Origin: Pseudomonas sp. PA15(2017)
GTDB taxonomy: Bacteria; Pseudomonadota; Gammaproteobacteria; Pseudomonadales; Pseudomonadaceae
Assembly (NCBI RefSeq): GCF_001945395.1
Contig: NZ_MSXV01000059.1
Coordinates: 154,790 to 218,789 of the forward strand
DNA: 64,000 nucleotides
Direction of reading: 5' to 3'
The notes under the pieces were generated by a model, which saw only the letters and a program-made list of their open reading frames with translations, did not search any database and was not told where the DNA came from. This document shows, one piece after another, positions 16,860 through 24,316 of this stretch. How positions within the stretch are numbered: position 1 is the first letter of the stretch; each line of letters starts with the position of its first letter. Position numbers and translations under genes: made by a program.

Positions 16860-17879
16860 ATGCGCAACGATACTCGCCAACACTTCGACGCCTACCTCAA
16901 CCAGCTGGCCAAGCTGAGCGGCGTCAGCGACCCAACCAAGACTTTCGCCGTCGACCCCACCGTCCAGCAGCGTCTGGAAACCCGCATGCAGGAATCCAGC
17001 GAGTTCCTCGGCCGTATCGGCATGATCGGCGTCGACGAACTCAAAGGCGAGAAAGTCGGCTTGGGCGTCAGCAGCACCATCGCCGGGCGTACCGACACCA
17101 CCGGCGACGGCGTGCGCGTACCGCGTGACGTTTCCGACCTGAGCAAGGACGGCTACGAGTGCCGCCACACCGACTTCGACACCGCTGTGCGCTATGCGCA
17201 GCTGGACGCCTGGGCCAAGTTCCCCGACTTCCAGGCCCGCCTGCGCGACGCCATCCTCAAGCGCCAGGCGCTGGACCGAATCATGATCGGCTTCAACGGC
17301 ACTAGCGCTGCTGCCACCACCAACCGCGCCACCAACCCGCTGCTGCAGGATGTCAACATCGGCTGGCTGCAGAAGTACCGCAACCAAGCCCCGCAGCGCG
17401 TTCTCAAGAGCGGAAAGGCCGGAAACAAGGTCGTCATCGGCAACGGTGCTACCGCCGACTACAACAACCTGGACGCCCTGGTGTTCGACGCCGTGGCCAA
17501 CCTCATCGACCCCTGGCACCGCAAGGACACCGGCCTGGTCGTCATCCTCGGCAGCAACCTGGTGCACGACAAATACTTCCCGCTGATCAACAAGGAACAG
17601 GCGGCCTCCGAGAAGCTGGCCACCGACATGATCATTTCTCAGAAGCGCATGGGCGGTAAGCAACCGGTCGAAGTACCGCACGTGCCGGACGGCGCGATGC
17701 TCATCACCAGCCTGGAGAACCTGGCCATCTACTGGCAGATCAGCGGGCGCCGCCGCCACGTCCAGGAAAACCCGAGCAAGAACCGCATCGAGAACTTCGA
17801 GTCCAGCAACGACGATTACGTCGTCGAGGATTACGGCCTCGGCTGCCTCATCGAAAACATCGAACTGCTGGAGGCCTGA
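16860..17879 (+). CDS. N: Major capsid protein precursor (P2 gpN family)
   Basis: 339 residues. The N-terminus MRNDTRQHFDAYLNQLAKLSG is typical of gpN, and the rest (for example GRTDTTGDGVRVPRDVSDL) fits the HK97-fold P2 capsid family. It is expected to be trimmed at its N-terminus by gpO during maturation. It follows O by 42 bp with the typical N-M order. Confidence 0.95.
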   Translation: MRNDTRQHFDAYLNQLAKLSGVSDPTKTFAVDPTVQQRLETRMQESSEFLGRIGMIGVDELKGEKVGLGVSSTIAGRTDTTGDGVRVPRDVSDLSKDGYECRHTDFDTAVRYAQLDAWAKFPDFQARLRDAILKRQALDRIMIGFNGTSAAATTNRATNPLLQDVNIGWLQKYRNQAPQRVLKSGKAGNKVVIGNGATADYNNLDALVFDAVANLIDPWHRKDTGLVVILGSNLVHDKYFPLINKEQAASEKLATDMIISQKRMGGKQPVEVPHVPDGAMLITSLENLAIYWQISGRRRHVQENPSKNRIENFESSNDDYVVEDYGLGCLIENIELLEA

Positions 17880-17884
17880 TCGCC

Positions 17885-18595
17885 ATGGCACTGAGCCCTG
17901 CCAAGCGTCACTTCCAGCAGGCCACAGCTGCCATCGAGGCAGCTGCGGTGCAGGGCACCGCCCTGACCATGGAAGGCGCCACCGCCTACGAACTGGTGCA
18001 AGCCCAGCTCCACCAGCACAAACAGCAGCTCAAGAAGATACAGAGCCAGGAAGGCAAGGCCGACACCAAGCGCAAGCTCCTGCCGGACTACGCGCCATAC
18101 GTCGACGGCGTACTGAGCGCCGGCAAGGGCGCCCAGGACGACGTACTCACCACCATCATGCTGTGGCGCATCGACGTGGGCGACTACGCCGGCGCCCTGG
18201 ACATCGCCGAATACGCGCTGCCCTACGGCCTCAAGATGCCCGACAAGTTCGAGCGCTCCCTCGGCTGCGTCGTAGCCGAGGAAATCGCCAACGTCGCCAT
18301 CAAGCTGCAGAAAGCCAGCGGCTCGTTCGACCTGGCCCTGCTGCTGCGCACCGAAGCCGCCACCGCCAACGAGGACATGCCCGACGAAGCCCGTGCCAAG
18401 CTGCACCTGGCCATCGGCAAGGCCGCCTCCGCCCTGGTAGCGGACGACGCCGAATCGGTCGACGCCCTGCCGCTGTTGCTCATGGCCAAGCAGGATCTGG
18501 CCCGCGCCATCGAGCTGCACACCAACTGCGGCGGCAAAAAGGATCTGGAGCGCGTCGAACGCCTCCTGAAGAAACACGCCGGCATCACCGGCTAA
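17885..18595 (+). CDS. M: Terminase small subunit (P2 gpM family)
   Basis: 236 residues, slightly shorter than P2 gpM (247). It begins MALSPAKRHFQQATAA and has the long helical N-terminal DNA-binding region followed by the ALDIAEYALPYGLKMPDKFER stretch typical of the family. It recognises cos and partners with gpP. Five bases separate it from the N stop codon. Confidence 0.93.
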   Translation: MALSPAKRHFQQATAAIEAAAVQGTALTMEGATAYELVQAQLHQHKQQLKKIQSQEGKADTKRKLLPDYAPYVDGVLSAGKGAQDDVLTTIMLWRIDVGDYAGALDIAEYALPYGLKMPDKFERSLGCVVAEEIANVAIKLQKASGSFDLALLLRTEAATANEDMPDEARAKLHLAIGKAASALVADDAESVDALPLLLMAKQDLARAIELHTNCGGKKDLERVERLLKKHAGITG

Positions 18596-18694
18596 CCGAG
18601 CGTCCCCACGCGCCCGGCGGCTCGGGGCGGATCAGACAGGGTTTCTCCTTCCCTGCCCTGTGAAGCCCCGACCACCGCCGACTCGAGGTAACCC

Positions 18695-19162
18695 ATGAGC
18701 GCATTCGTAGCGGGCAGCGTTGCAGCGCCGTTCCAGCACCTCATCACCAACGACGGCTTCTGGCCGGACATCGACATCGCCGACCTGCGCGACGCCCAGC
18801 GCATCAACAGCAACGTCACCGATGCCCGCCTCGAAACCGCCGTGGTCAACGCCATGGTCACCGCCAACCGTGAGCTGGTGGCGCGCAAGCTGCGCTACCA
18901 GGCCCAGGGGCACACCAGCCTGGAAGCCGTGCCCGCCGACCAGATCGGCGAGCGCAGCATCCTCGCCATCCTCTACCAGCGCGCCATCTACAGCGCCACC
19001 AGCGCCGAACTTGCCGAGCGCTACCGCAGCTTCGACGCCACCAACAGCGGCGCCGCCAAGGCCGAGGAAGAAACCCCCACCATCGACGACTACCGCCGCG
19101 ACAGCCGCTTCGCCCTCCGCGACCTGCTCGGCGTCAGCCGCACCACCGTGGAGCTGCTGTGA
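18695..19162 (+). CDS. L: Head completion/stabilisation protein (P2 gpL family)
   Basis: 155 residues. It has the usual FWPDIDIADLRDAQRINSNVT-like N-terminus and a helical core. gpL closes the filled head and connects portal and tail. Its stop TGA overlaps the ATG of gene X by one base. Confidence 0.92.
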   Translation: MSAFVAGSVAAPFQHLITNDGFWPDIDIADLRDAQRINSNVTDARLETAVVNAMVTANRELVARKLRYQAQGHTSLEAVPADQIGERSILAILYQRAIYSATSAELAERYRSFDATNSGAAKAEEETPTIDDYRRDSRFALRDLLGVSRTTVELL

Positions 19163-19368
19163 TGGCCACCCTGCGCGCCCACCAGAACGAAACCCTCGAC
19201 GCCCTCTGCTGGCGGCACTACGGCCGCACCGCCGGCGTCGTCGAGGCCGTGCTACAGGCCAATCCTGGCCTCGCCGACATCGGCCCCTACCTGCCGCAGG
19301 GCCACAGCGTGACCCTGCCGGAAACCGCGCCGCAGCCTGAACAGCAAGCGGTGAACCTATGGGACTGA
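19162..19368 (+). CDS. X: Tail protein X (P2 gpX family, LysM-like)
   Basis: 68 residues from the ATG at 19162 (a GTG one codon earlier is also possible). It reads as a short LysM-like domain (LDALCWRHYGRTAGVVEAVL ... NPGLADIGPYLPQGH), the usual form of gpX, an essential baseplate/tail protein. Lies between L and the lysis genes as in P2. Confidence 0.92.
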   Translation: MATLRAHQNETLDALCWRHYGRTAGVVEAVLQANPGLADIGPYLPQGHSVTLPETAPQPEQQAVNLWD

Positions 19369-19392
19369 CCACCACCACAGGGCAAAGGAACC

Positions 19393-19713
19393 ATGAAAAT
19401 GCCTGACCGACCGGAAACCTGGGCCTTCCTCATGGCCTGGCTCGAAAGCCACCACCCGCTGGTCTATGCCGCCGTGCTCTCCGCGGCCCTGGCCGCGGCC
19501 CGCCTCATCTACAGCGGCGGCAGCCTGCGCCGTGCCCTGGGCGAAGGCTTCATCTGCGGGCTGATCACCCTGGCGGCCAGCAACGGCCTGTCGCTGATCG
19601 GCATTCCGCTCGAAGCCGCGCCCTTCTTCGGCGGCGTCATCGGCCTGCTGGGCGCCGACTCCATCCGCGCCCTACTGCAACGCTTCGCACAACGCAAGGT
19701 TGATACCCCATGA
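19393..19713 (+). CDS. Phage holin, LydA-like
   Basis: 106 residues with three likely membrane segments (about 22-40, 53-70 and 75-95) and a C-terminal FFGGVIGLLGADSIRALL motif seen in LydA-type (Phage_holin_3_3) holins. Holins form membrane lesions that release or trigger the endolysin. It overlaps the endolysin start by four bases. It takes the position of gene Y in P2. Confidence 0.85.
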   Translation: MKMPDRPETWAFLMAWLESHHPLVYAAVLSAALAAARLIYSGGSLRRALGEGFICGLITLAASNGLSLIGIPLEAAPFFGGVIGLLGADSIRALLQRFAQRKVDTP

Positions 19714-20561
19714 CCCAGCCCACCACCCTGCGCCACGGCGACCGTGGCCAAGCCGTCAGGCACCTGCAGGCCGCCCTCAGCGCGCGCGGCTTTACCCTGT
19801 ACCCGGACGGCGACTTCGGCGACGCGACCGAGAAGGCCGTGCGCGCCTTCCAACTCAAGGCGGGCCTCGTGGTCGACGGCGCGGCCGGCCCCAAGACCCA
19901 GGCCGCGCTGGCCGGCGCCGACTGCTCCCGCCTGCTGTCCAACGCTGCCATGGTCGCTGCCGCCCAGCGCCTGGGCGTCGACCTGGCCACCGTCTACGCC
20001 GTCAACGAGGTGGAGTCCGCCGGCGCCGGCTTCCTGGCTAACGGCAAGCCCGCCATCCTGTTCGAGCGCCACATCATGTATCGCCAGCTCAGCACCCCGC
20101 GCAGCGCCGCGGACGACGCTGGCCTACTCAAGGCCCGTGCGGACCGGCTCGCCACCGAGTTCCCCAACCTGGTCAACCGCCGCCCGGGCGGCTACGCCGG
20201 CGGCGCAGCCGAGCACCAGCGCCTGGCCCAGGCCCGCCAGCTCGACGACACCGCCGCGCTCGAGTCCGCCAGTTGGGGCGCCTTCCAGATCATGGGGTTT
20301 CATGCCAGCGCCCTCGGCTATGCCAGTGTGCAGGCGTTCGCAGCGGCCATGGCCCAGGATGAGAACCAGCAGTTCAACGCCTTCGTCTCCTTTATCGAAG
20401 CCGATCGGGCGTTGCACAAGGCCCTCAAGGCACGCAAGTGGGCCGACTTCGCCAAGCGCTACAACGGCCCCAACTACGCCCGCAACCTGTACGACGTGAA
20501 GCTGCAGCGCGCCTACGAGCGCCACGCCGGCTGTGGCTGCGGCCAGCAGGTCGCAGCGTGA
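19710..20561 (+). CDS. Endolysin: peptidoglycan-binding domain plus N-acetylmuramidase
   Basis: 283 residues. An N-terminal PG_binding_1 domain (about 5-65, LRHGDRGQAVRHLQAAL) is followed by an N-acetylmuramidase domain (about 85-280, DUF3380 type) with the likely catalytic Glu in VNEVESAGAGF and the family's FERH and GAFQIMGFH stretches. It has no signal peptide, so export depends on the holin. Holin, endolysin, Rz and Rz1 follow one another with overlaps. Confidence 0.93.
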   Translation: MTQPTTLRHGDRGQAVRHLQAALSARGFTLYPDGDFGDATEKAVRAFQLKAGLVVDGAAGPKTQAALAGADCSRLLSNAAMVAAAQRLGVDLATVYAVNEVESAGAGFLANGKPAILFERHIMYRQLSTPRSAADDAGLLKARADRLATEFPNLVNRRPGGYAGGAAEHQRLAQARQLDDTAALESASWGAFQIMGFHASALGYASVQAFAAAMAQDENQQFNAFVSFIEADRALHKALKARKWADFAKRYNGPNYARNLYDVKLQRAYERHAGCGCGQQVAA

Positions 20562-21001
20562 CGACCCTGCGCCAAGCCGCCTATGGCCTCGCCCTGCTCG
20601 CCGCCATCGCCCTGCTCATCTGGGGCAGCTACCAGCAGAGCCAGGCCGCCCAAGCCCAGCAGGCCCTGGCCACCGAGCGAATCACCACGCTCGAGCAACG
20701 CAACGCTCGCCAGGCCCTGCAGATCGTCGCCATGGGCGCCGACATCGCCACCCAGCGCCAGACCCAGCAGCAGTTGCAGAACACCCGCGCCGACCTGCAG
20801 CAGGCCAACGCCACGCACCAGGTGCAGAAAAAGGAGACCGTCCGCAATGACCCACCTGCTCAGAACTGGGCTGCTCAGCCTCTGCCTGCTCTCACTCGCC
20901 GCCTGCACCAGCGCCCCGCCATCACCGGAGCCGCGGGTTACCGTGCATTCCTGTCCGGTCGTGACGCGCTGTCAGCTGCCGGCGGCGGCGCCAGTCGATA
21001 A
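20558..21001 (+). CDS. Rz-like inner-membrane spanin subunit
   Basis: 147 residues from the GTG at 20558, overlapping the endolysin stop by four bases. There is one N-terminal membrane helix (LALLAAIALLIWGSY) and then a long Gln/Ala-rich coiled coil (about 25-95), the expected form of an i-spanin (LysB/Rz). Its 3' half overlaps the Rz1 gene in another frame. Confidence 0.85.
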   Translation: MTTLRQAAYGLALLAAIALLIWGSYQQSQAAQAQQALATERITTLEQRNARQALQIVAMGADIATQRQTQQQLQNTRADLQQANATHQVQKKETVRNDPPAQNWAAQPLPALTRRLHQRPAITGAAGYRAFLSGRDALSAAGGGASR

Positions 21002-21107
21002 CGGCGGGCTCAGCGACGACCACGACGCCTTGCTCGCCGCCTGGGCCGACTGCGCCGCCCAGATCGATGCCGTGTTCGAGCACAACCAGCAGAGGCCCGC
21101 CCCGTGA
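20847..21107 (+). CDS. Rz1-like outer-membrane spanin lipoprotein, overlapping Rz
   Basis: 86 residues in the +1 frame, starting inside Rz and running 106 bp beyond it. It has a lipoprotein signal with an LAAC lipobox (Cys about residue 20) followed by a short Pro-containing chain. This nested arrangement is typical of Rz/Rz1 pairs, whose products fuse inner and outer membrane at lysis. Confidence 0.85.
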   Translation: MTHLLRTGLLSLCLLSLAACTSAPPSPEPRVTVHSCPVVTRCQLPAAAPVDNGGLSDDHDALLAAWADCAAQIDAVFEHNQQRPAP

Positions 21108-21634
21108 AAAAACCCAACAGCCTGCGCGCCCACCTGCTCGCCAGCATCCCCGCGCTGCGCCAGAACCCCGACCGGCTGCTGGTCTTCGTCGACAACGGCC
21201 ATATCCGCGCCACCAGCGCGCCGGGCCTGTCCTTCACCTACGACTACCAGCTCAACGTCATCCTCACCGACTTCCCGGGCTCGCCCGACGCCGTCAGCGT
21301 GCCGCTGTTGGCCTGGCTGCTGGTCAACCAGGCCGACCTGCTCACCAACCTGGAAAAGGGCAAGGACGCCATCGGCTTCGATGTCGACGTCCTCGACGCC
21401 GGCAGCGTCGACCTATCCCTCACCCTGCCCCTGAGCGAGCGCATCATCGTCAAACGCCAGAGCAACGGCACCCTGCACATCGAGCACCCGGACGAACCGC
21501 CACTTACGCCGCACCTGCCGCAAGCCACTGTGCAACTGATCGGCGACGGCCAGGTGCTGGCCGAATTCGCCAGCGGCGAGCCGGTGGGCGTGGACATCGA
21601 AACCCCGCACCCGATGCCTCGCCGTGGCCGATAA
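21104..21634 (+). CDS. R: Tail completion protein (P2 gpR family)
   Basis: 176 residues. The start MKKPNSLRAHLLASIPALRQNPDRL and the core FTYDYQLNVILTDFPG are typical of gpR. The protein is needed to finish the tail tube end before head joining. It overlaps Rz1 by four bases and gene S by 11 bases. Confidence 0.93.
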   Translation: MKKPNSLRAHLLASIPALRQNPDRLLVFVDNGHIRATSAPGLSFTYDYQLNVILTDFPGSPDAVSVPLLAWLLVNQADLLTNLEKGKDAIGFDVDVLDAGSVDLSLTLPLSERIIVKRQSNGTLHIEHPDEPPLTPHLPQATVQLIGDGQVLAEFASGEPVGVDIETPHPMPRRGR

Positions 21635-22079
21635 CCTCAACGCCCTGGAAGACTGGGCCGGCGCCCTGCTGGCCAAGCTCGGCCCCACCGAGCGCCGCCA
21701 GCTCACCCAGCGTGTGGCACGCAACCTGCGCCGCAGCCAGCAGCAGCGCATCGCCACCCAGCGCAACCCGGACGGCACCGCCTACGCCCCGCGCAAGTCT
21801 CGCAAGCAGTTGCGCGGCAAGCGCGGCCGCATCCGCCGCACCATGTTCGCCAAGCTGCGCACCGCCAAGCTGCTCAAGCTGCAGAGCAACGCCGACAGGG
21901 TATCCATCGCTTTCCTCGGACGTGCCGCTCGCATCGCCCGTGTGCACCAGCAAGGGCTGAACGACCGCCCCGGCCGCGGCCAGGCTGACGTGCGCTACGA
22001 GCGCCGAGAACTACTGGGCTTCACTCCGGCCGAGCTGGACGCCATCCGCGATCAGTTGCTCGAACACCTCACCGGCTGA
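21624..22079 (+). CDS. S: Tail completion/virion morphogenesis protein (P2 gpS family)
   Basis: 151 residues, GTG start at 21624 inside the end of R. It is basic and carries the family pattern NLRRSQQQRIATQRNPDGT-A and the C-terminal GFTPAELDAIRDQLLEHL. It is the last gene of the O operon; the c4-antirepressor module begins straight after it. Confidence 0.93.
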   Translation: MADNLNALEDWAGALLAKLGPTERRQLTQRVARNLRRSQQQRIATQRNPDGTAYAPRKSRKQLRGKRGRIRRTMFAKLRTAKLLKLQSNADRVSIAFLGRAARIARVHQQGLNDRPGRGQADVRYERRELLGFTPAELDAIRDQLLEHLTG

Positions 22080-22086
22080 GGTACAA

Positions 22087-22135
22087 GGTGCAGTATCACT
22101 GCACCGTTGACGCTCCCAGGCATCAGCGCTATCGT
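22087..22135 (+). promoter_or_regulatory. Sigma-70 promoter with a palindromic operator before the c4 module
   Basis: TTGACG (22107-22112) and TATCGT (22130-22135) are spaced by 17 bp. Immediately upstream is a perfect inverted repeat GGTGCAGT-ATC-ACTGCACC (22087-22105), suitable for a repressor. Transcription would start near 22142 and run into the c4 leader. The operator's ligand is unknown. Confidence 0.7.
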
Positions 22136-22196
22136 TCGCCCGTCGCTGCAAAATCAGCGACACGAGATTGGCGTCTCGTAACCACAAGGCGGACAC

Positions 22197-22219
22197 AACC
22201 GCCCTAGAGCGGTTTTTTT
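22197..22219 (+). terminator. Intrinsic terminator in the c4 leader, with a possible antiterminator
   Basis: AACCGC/GCGGTT with a 6-nt loop is followed by seven T residues in all. The stem can be lengthened by GGACACAA (22191-22198) pairing with TTGTGTCC (22218-22225). An exclusive alternative pairs GGCGG (22188-22192) with CCGCC (22199-22203), which would break the terminator. It lies between the upstream c4 target sequences and c4 itself. Confidence 0.65.
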
Positions 22220-22246
22220 GTGTCCGAAGCATGGCAAGCCTGTTAT

Positions 22247-22325
22247 GGGCGGGCCGTGTATGGGTGCCTTCGGGCACGCCGGTTACTTGTGGCCGGTACG
22301 CCAACCTACACGGTTCCGCTCACCC
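22247..22325 (+). ncRNA. c4: c4-type antisense RNA controlling the antirepressor
   Basis: The closing stem is GCGG-CCGTGTA (22249-22260) with TACACGG-CCGC (22307-22319). Inside is a GTGCC-TTCG-GGCAC hairpin (22264-22277) and a loop region with two target-binding sequences: CTTGTGG (22286-22292) and ACGCCAA (22298-22304). Their complements occur in the right antiparallel order both upstream (TTGGCGT at 22168, CCACAAG at 22182) and downstream (TTGGCGT at 22329, CACAAG at 22360, touching the ribosome site of the next ORF). This is the architecture of the P1/P7 c4 antisense RNA (Rfam C4), which blocks translation of a short ORF and so shuts off the antirepressor. A P22-type antirepressor gene follows. 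Confidence 0.85.
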
Positions 22326-22376
22326 AAATTGGCGTTTGGGCAGCGGATTAAGCACCGCACACAAGGTACCCTCACC

Positions 22377-22514
22377 ATGCTCAAGCACATCCTCGCCCGC
22401 CTGATTCTCACCGCCGACGAACGCACCCTGCTGACCAACCTGCGCAAGCTCGACAAGGGTGAACAGCAGTTCTTCCAGCGTGCTATAGAAGCCATGGCCC
22501 ATCGCACCGCCTGA
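22377..22514 (+). CDS. Short c4-controlled ORF (icd/orfX position)
   Basis: 45 residues, ATG at 22377 behind AAGG at 22363-22366, which overlaps the downstream c4 pairing site. The position matches icd of phage P1, whose translation is needed for expression of the antirepressor. The sequence is a short amphipathic helix type protein with LTADERTLLTNLRKLDKGEQ. Its last 33 residues are about half identical to the C-terminus of another prophage protein encoded at 38558-38734. Longer readings from 22218 would run through c4 and are unlikely. No toxic function can be claimed from sequence. Confidence 0.7.
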   Translation: MLKHILARLILTADERTLLTNLRKLDKGEQQFFQRAIEAMAHRTA

Positions 22515-22528
22515 CAGGGAGTCACCTT

Positions 22529-23359
22529 ATGAGCGCAGTCCAGCAACTGATCTCCGTACCGTTTTACGAAGACACCGTCGTTCTGCTAGGCCAAGATGAT
22601 CACCCATACGTGGCGATGAAATCGGTTGTTAGCAACATGGGGCTGGACTGGAAAAGCCAGCATGTGAAGTTAAAAGCCAATTCTGACCGCTGGGGTATGG
22701 TGGAAATCACCACACCTTCCGTAGGTGGGCCACAGATATCTTCCTGCTTGCCCCTACGCAAACTCGCTTCGTGGTTGATGACCATCAGCCCCAACAAGGT
22801 AAAGCCTGAACTACGCGACAAGATCGTTCGGTACCAAAACGAATGCGACGACGCTCTCTGGGACTACTGGATCAAAGGCAGCGCCACCCGTCCCGGCGCC
22901 CAGCCCGTCAACCAGCGTATCGCCATGTCCCGACATCGCTTGGCGCTGGGCAAGGAGCTGTTGCGCACCCGTGATGCCGGCATGCGTCAGATGATCCATC
23001 AGCAGCTAGACGAAGTGTCCCGCGCCATGGGTCTCCCCACCCCGGCCATCGACAGCCTCGGCTACGCCGCCCCAGCCGTGCCGGACGTGCTCGCCGAATT
23101 TTGGGCCGCCCTGGCGGTGCTTGAGCAAAAGGGCGTGGCCTACAACCACGCCAGCAACGCTAATGTGCTGGCCATCAACCTGCCAGAAATCTCCCGCCTG
23201 CTGATCGAGCATGGCCAGCCCCTGCGCGTGGACAACACCCTGAAACAGGCGCTTTGGCAAAGCCCGGCGCCCCGCTGCTTACGCAAGAACCACCCGGTTA
23301 CCAGCCAGCACACCGGCAAAAGCGTTCGCTGTTGGGTTTTCGAGCAGCCCACAACGTAG
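22529..23359 (+). CDS. Phage antirepressor, P22_AR_N domain
   Basis: 276 residues, 14 bp after the short ORF. The N-terminal 115 residues match the P22 antirepressor N-terminal domain (SVPFYEDTVVLLGQDDHPYVAMKSVV, then SLPLRKLASWLMTISPNKV-type and ECDDALWDYW). The C-terminal half is different and should determine the target. Antirepressors bind and disable a phage repressor and so drive induction. Being under c4 control and placed between S and V, it forms a compact induction switch alien to the P2 core. Confidence 0.88.
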   Translation: MSAVQQLISVPFYEDTVVLLGQDDHPYVAMKSVVSNMGLDWKSQHVKLKANSDRWGMVEITTPSVGGPQISSCLPLRKLASWLMTISPNKVKPELRDKIVRYQNECDDALWDYWIKGSATRPGAQPVNQRIAMSRHRLALGKELLRTRDAGMRQMIHQQLDEVSRAMGLPTPAIDSLGYAAPAVPDVLAEFWAALAVLEQKGVAYNHASNANVLAINLPEISRLLIEHGQPLRVDNTLKQALWQSPAPRCLRKNHPVTSQHTGKSVRCWVFEQPTT

Positions 23360-23365
23360 CGCCAC

Positions 23366-23388
23366 GTTGTAGCGGCCCCTGTTACAAC
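23366..23388 (+). promoter_or_regulatory. Ogr-type late activator site before gene V
   Basis: GTTGTAG and TTACAAC around 9 bp, with the same TGT-N13-ACA spacing as the sites before O and FI. An overlapping inverted repeat ACAACG (23352-23357) / CGTTGT (23365-23370) is also present. The centre is 56 bp upstream of the V start codon. Confidence 0.72.
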
Positions 23389-23432
23389 CTCAGTCTGCTG
23401 CAGCCCTCGCGCGAGGGCGCCATCCTCGGCGC

Positions 23433-23966
23433 ATGAACACCGCCGACCTCACCCGCCGCCTCGAAAACCTGATCCGCTTGGGCACCATTGCCCAGGTCGA
23501 CCACGCCAACGCCCGTTGCCGCGTGAAATCCGGCGGCATCCTCACCGGCTGGCTGCCCTGGATCGCCGAGCGGGCCGGCACAGACCAGGCATGGCACGCC
23601 CCTAGCGTCAACGAACAGTGCGTGCTGTTCTCGCCATCCGGCGAGCACACCGCCGGCGTCGTATTGATCGGCCTCTACAGCAATGCCCACCCAGCACCAG
23701 ACGCCAGCCCTACCCGCCACCGCCGCCGCTATCGAGACGGCGCGGTGATCGACTACGACACCGACAGCCACACCCTGCTGGCCACCCTGCCGGCCGGCGG
23801 TCAGATCACCCTGACCGCCCCCGGTGGCCTCACGATCACCGGAAACGTGACCATCAACGGCCAGGTGGTTGCCAGCGGCGACGTGACCGCCGCCGGCATC
23901 AGCCTGATAGAGCACCTGCACAGCGGCGTGCAGCCTGGGCCATCGGCAACGGGCAAGCCGCAATGA
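23433..23966 (+). CDS. V: Baseplate assembly/spike protein (P2 gpV family)
   Basis: 177 residues. An N-terminal OB-like domain (RLGTIAQVDHANARCRVKSG) is followed by a beta-helix spike region and a C-terminal HLHSG sequence, where the His-x-His pair is the iron-binding site at the tip of gpV spikes. It is the membrane-piercing needle of the contractile tail. Its end overlaps the start of W. Confidence 0.94.
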   Translation: MNTADLTRRLENLIRLGTIAQVDHANARCRVKSGGILTGWLPWIAERAGTDQAWHAPSVNEQCVLFSPSGEHTAGVVLIGLYSNAHPAPDASPTRHRRRYRDGAVIDYDTDSHTLLATLPAGGQITLTAPGGLTITGNVTINGQVVASGDVTAAGISLIEHLHSGVQPGPSATGKPQ

Positions 23967-24316
23967 CCGGCCTCTCCCGCACCACCGGCCTCGCCCTGGA
24001 CGCCACCGAGCACCTGCGCCAGTCAATCGCCGACATCCTCACCACGCCACTCGGCAGCCGCGTGATGCGCCGCGAGTACGGCAGCAACCTGCCGTTCCTG
24101 ATCGACCAGCCGTTCAACGACCACACCCGCCAGCTCTGCTACGCCGCCACCGCCATGGCGCTCATGCGCTGGGAGCCGCGGCTGCGCCTGACGCGCATCG
24201 CCTTCAGCCTGGGCGCCGAGCCGGGCCGCGTGCTGGTCGACATCGAAGGCACGCCGGTCGACAGCAACCAGGCCTACAACCTGCAGATTCCACTCGCGAT
24301 GGGGGCCGCCGCATGA
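23963..24316 (+). CDS. W: Baseplate wedge protein (P2 gpW, T4 gp25-like)
   Basis: 117 residues from the ATG at 23963. It has the GPW/gp25 pattern with HLRQSIADILTTPLGSRVMRR and the EYGSNL motif. It forms part of the baseplate wedge and starts sheath assembly. Both ends overlap neighbouring genes by four bases. Confidence 0.94.
   Translation: MTGLSRTTGLALDATEHLRQSIADILTTPLGSRVMRREYGSNLPFLIDQPFNDHTRQLCYAATAMALMRWEPRLRLTRIAFSLGAEPGRVLVDIEGTPVDSNQAYNLQIPLAMGAAA

Noticed and set aside
15879..17891. A 670-codon open frame on the minus strand
   Set aside because: It lies wholly antisense to capsid genes O and N, has a low-complexity Val/Gly/Leu-rich translation and no ribosome site; it is a by-product of GC-rich codon bias.
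22218..22514. A 98-codon reading of the c4-controlled ORF
   Set aside because: It would translate through the c4 RNA itself; the ATG at 22377 has a ribosome site at the right distance and fits the c4 model.
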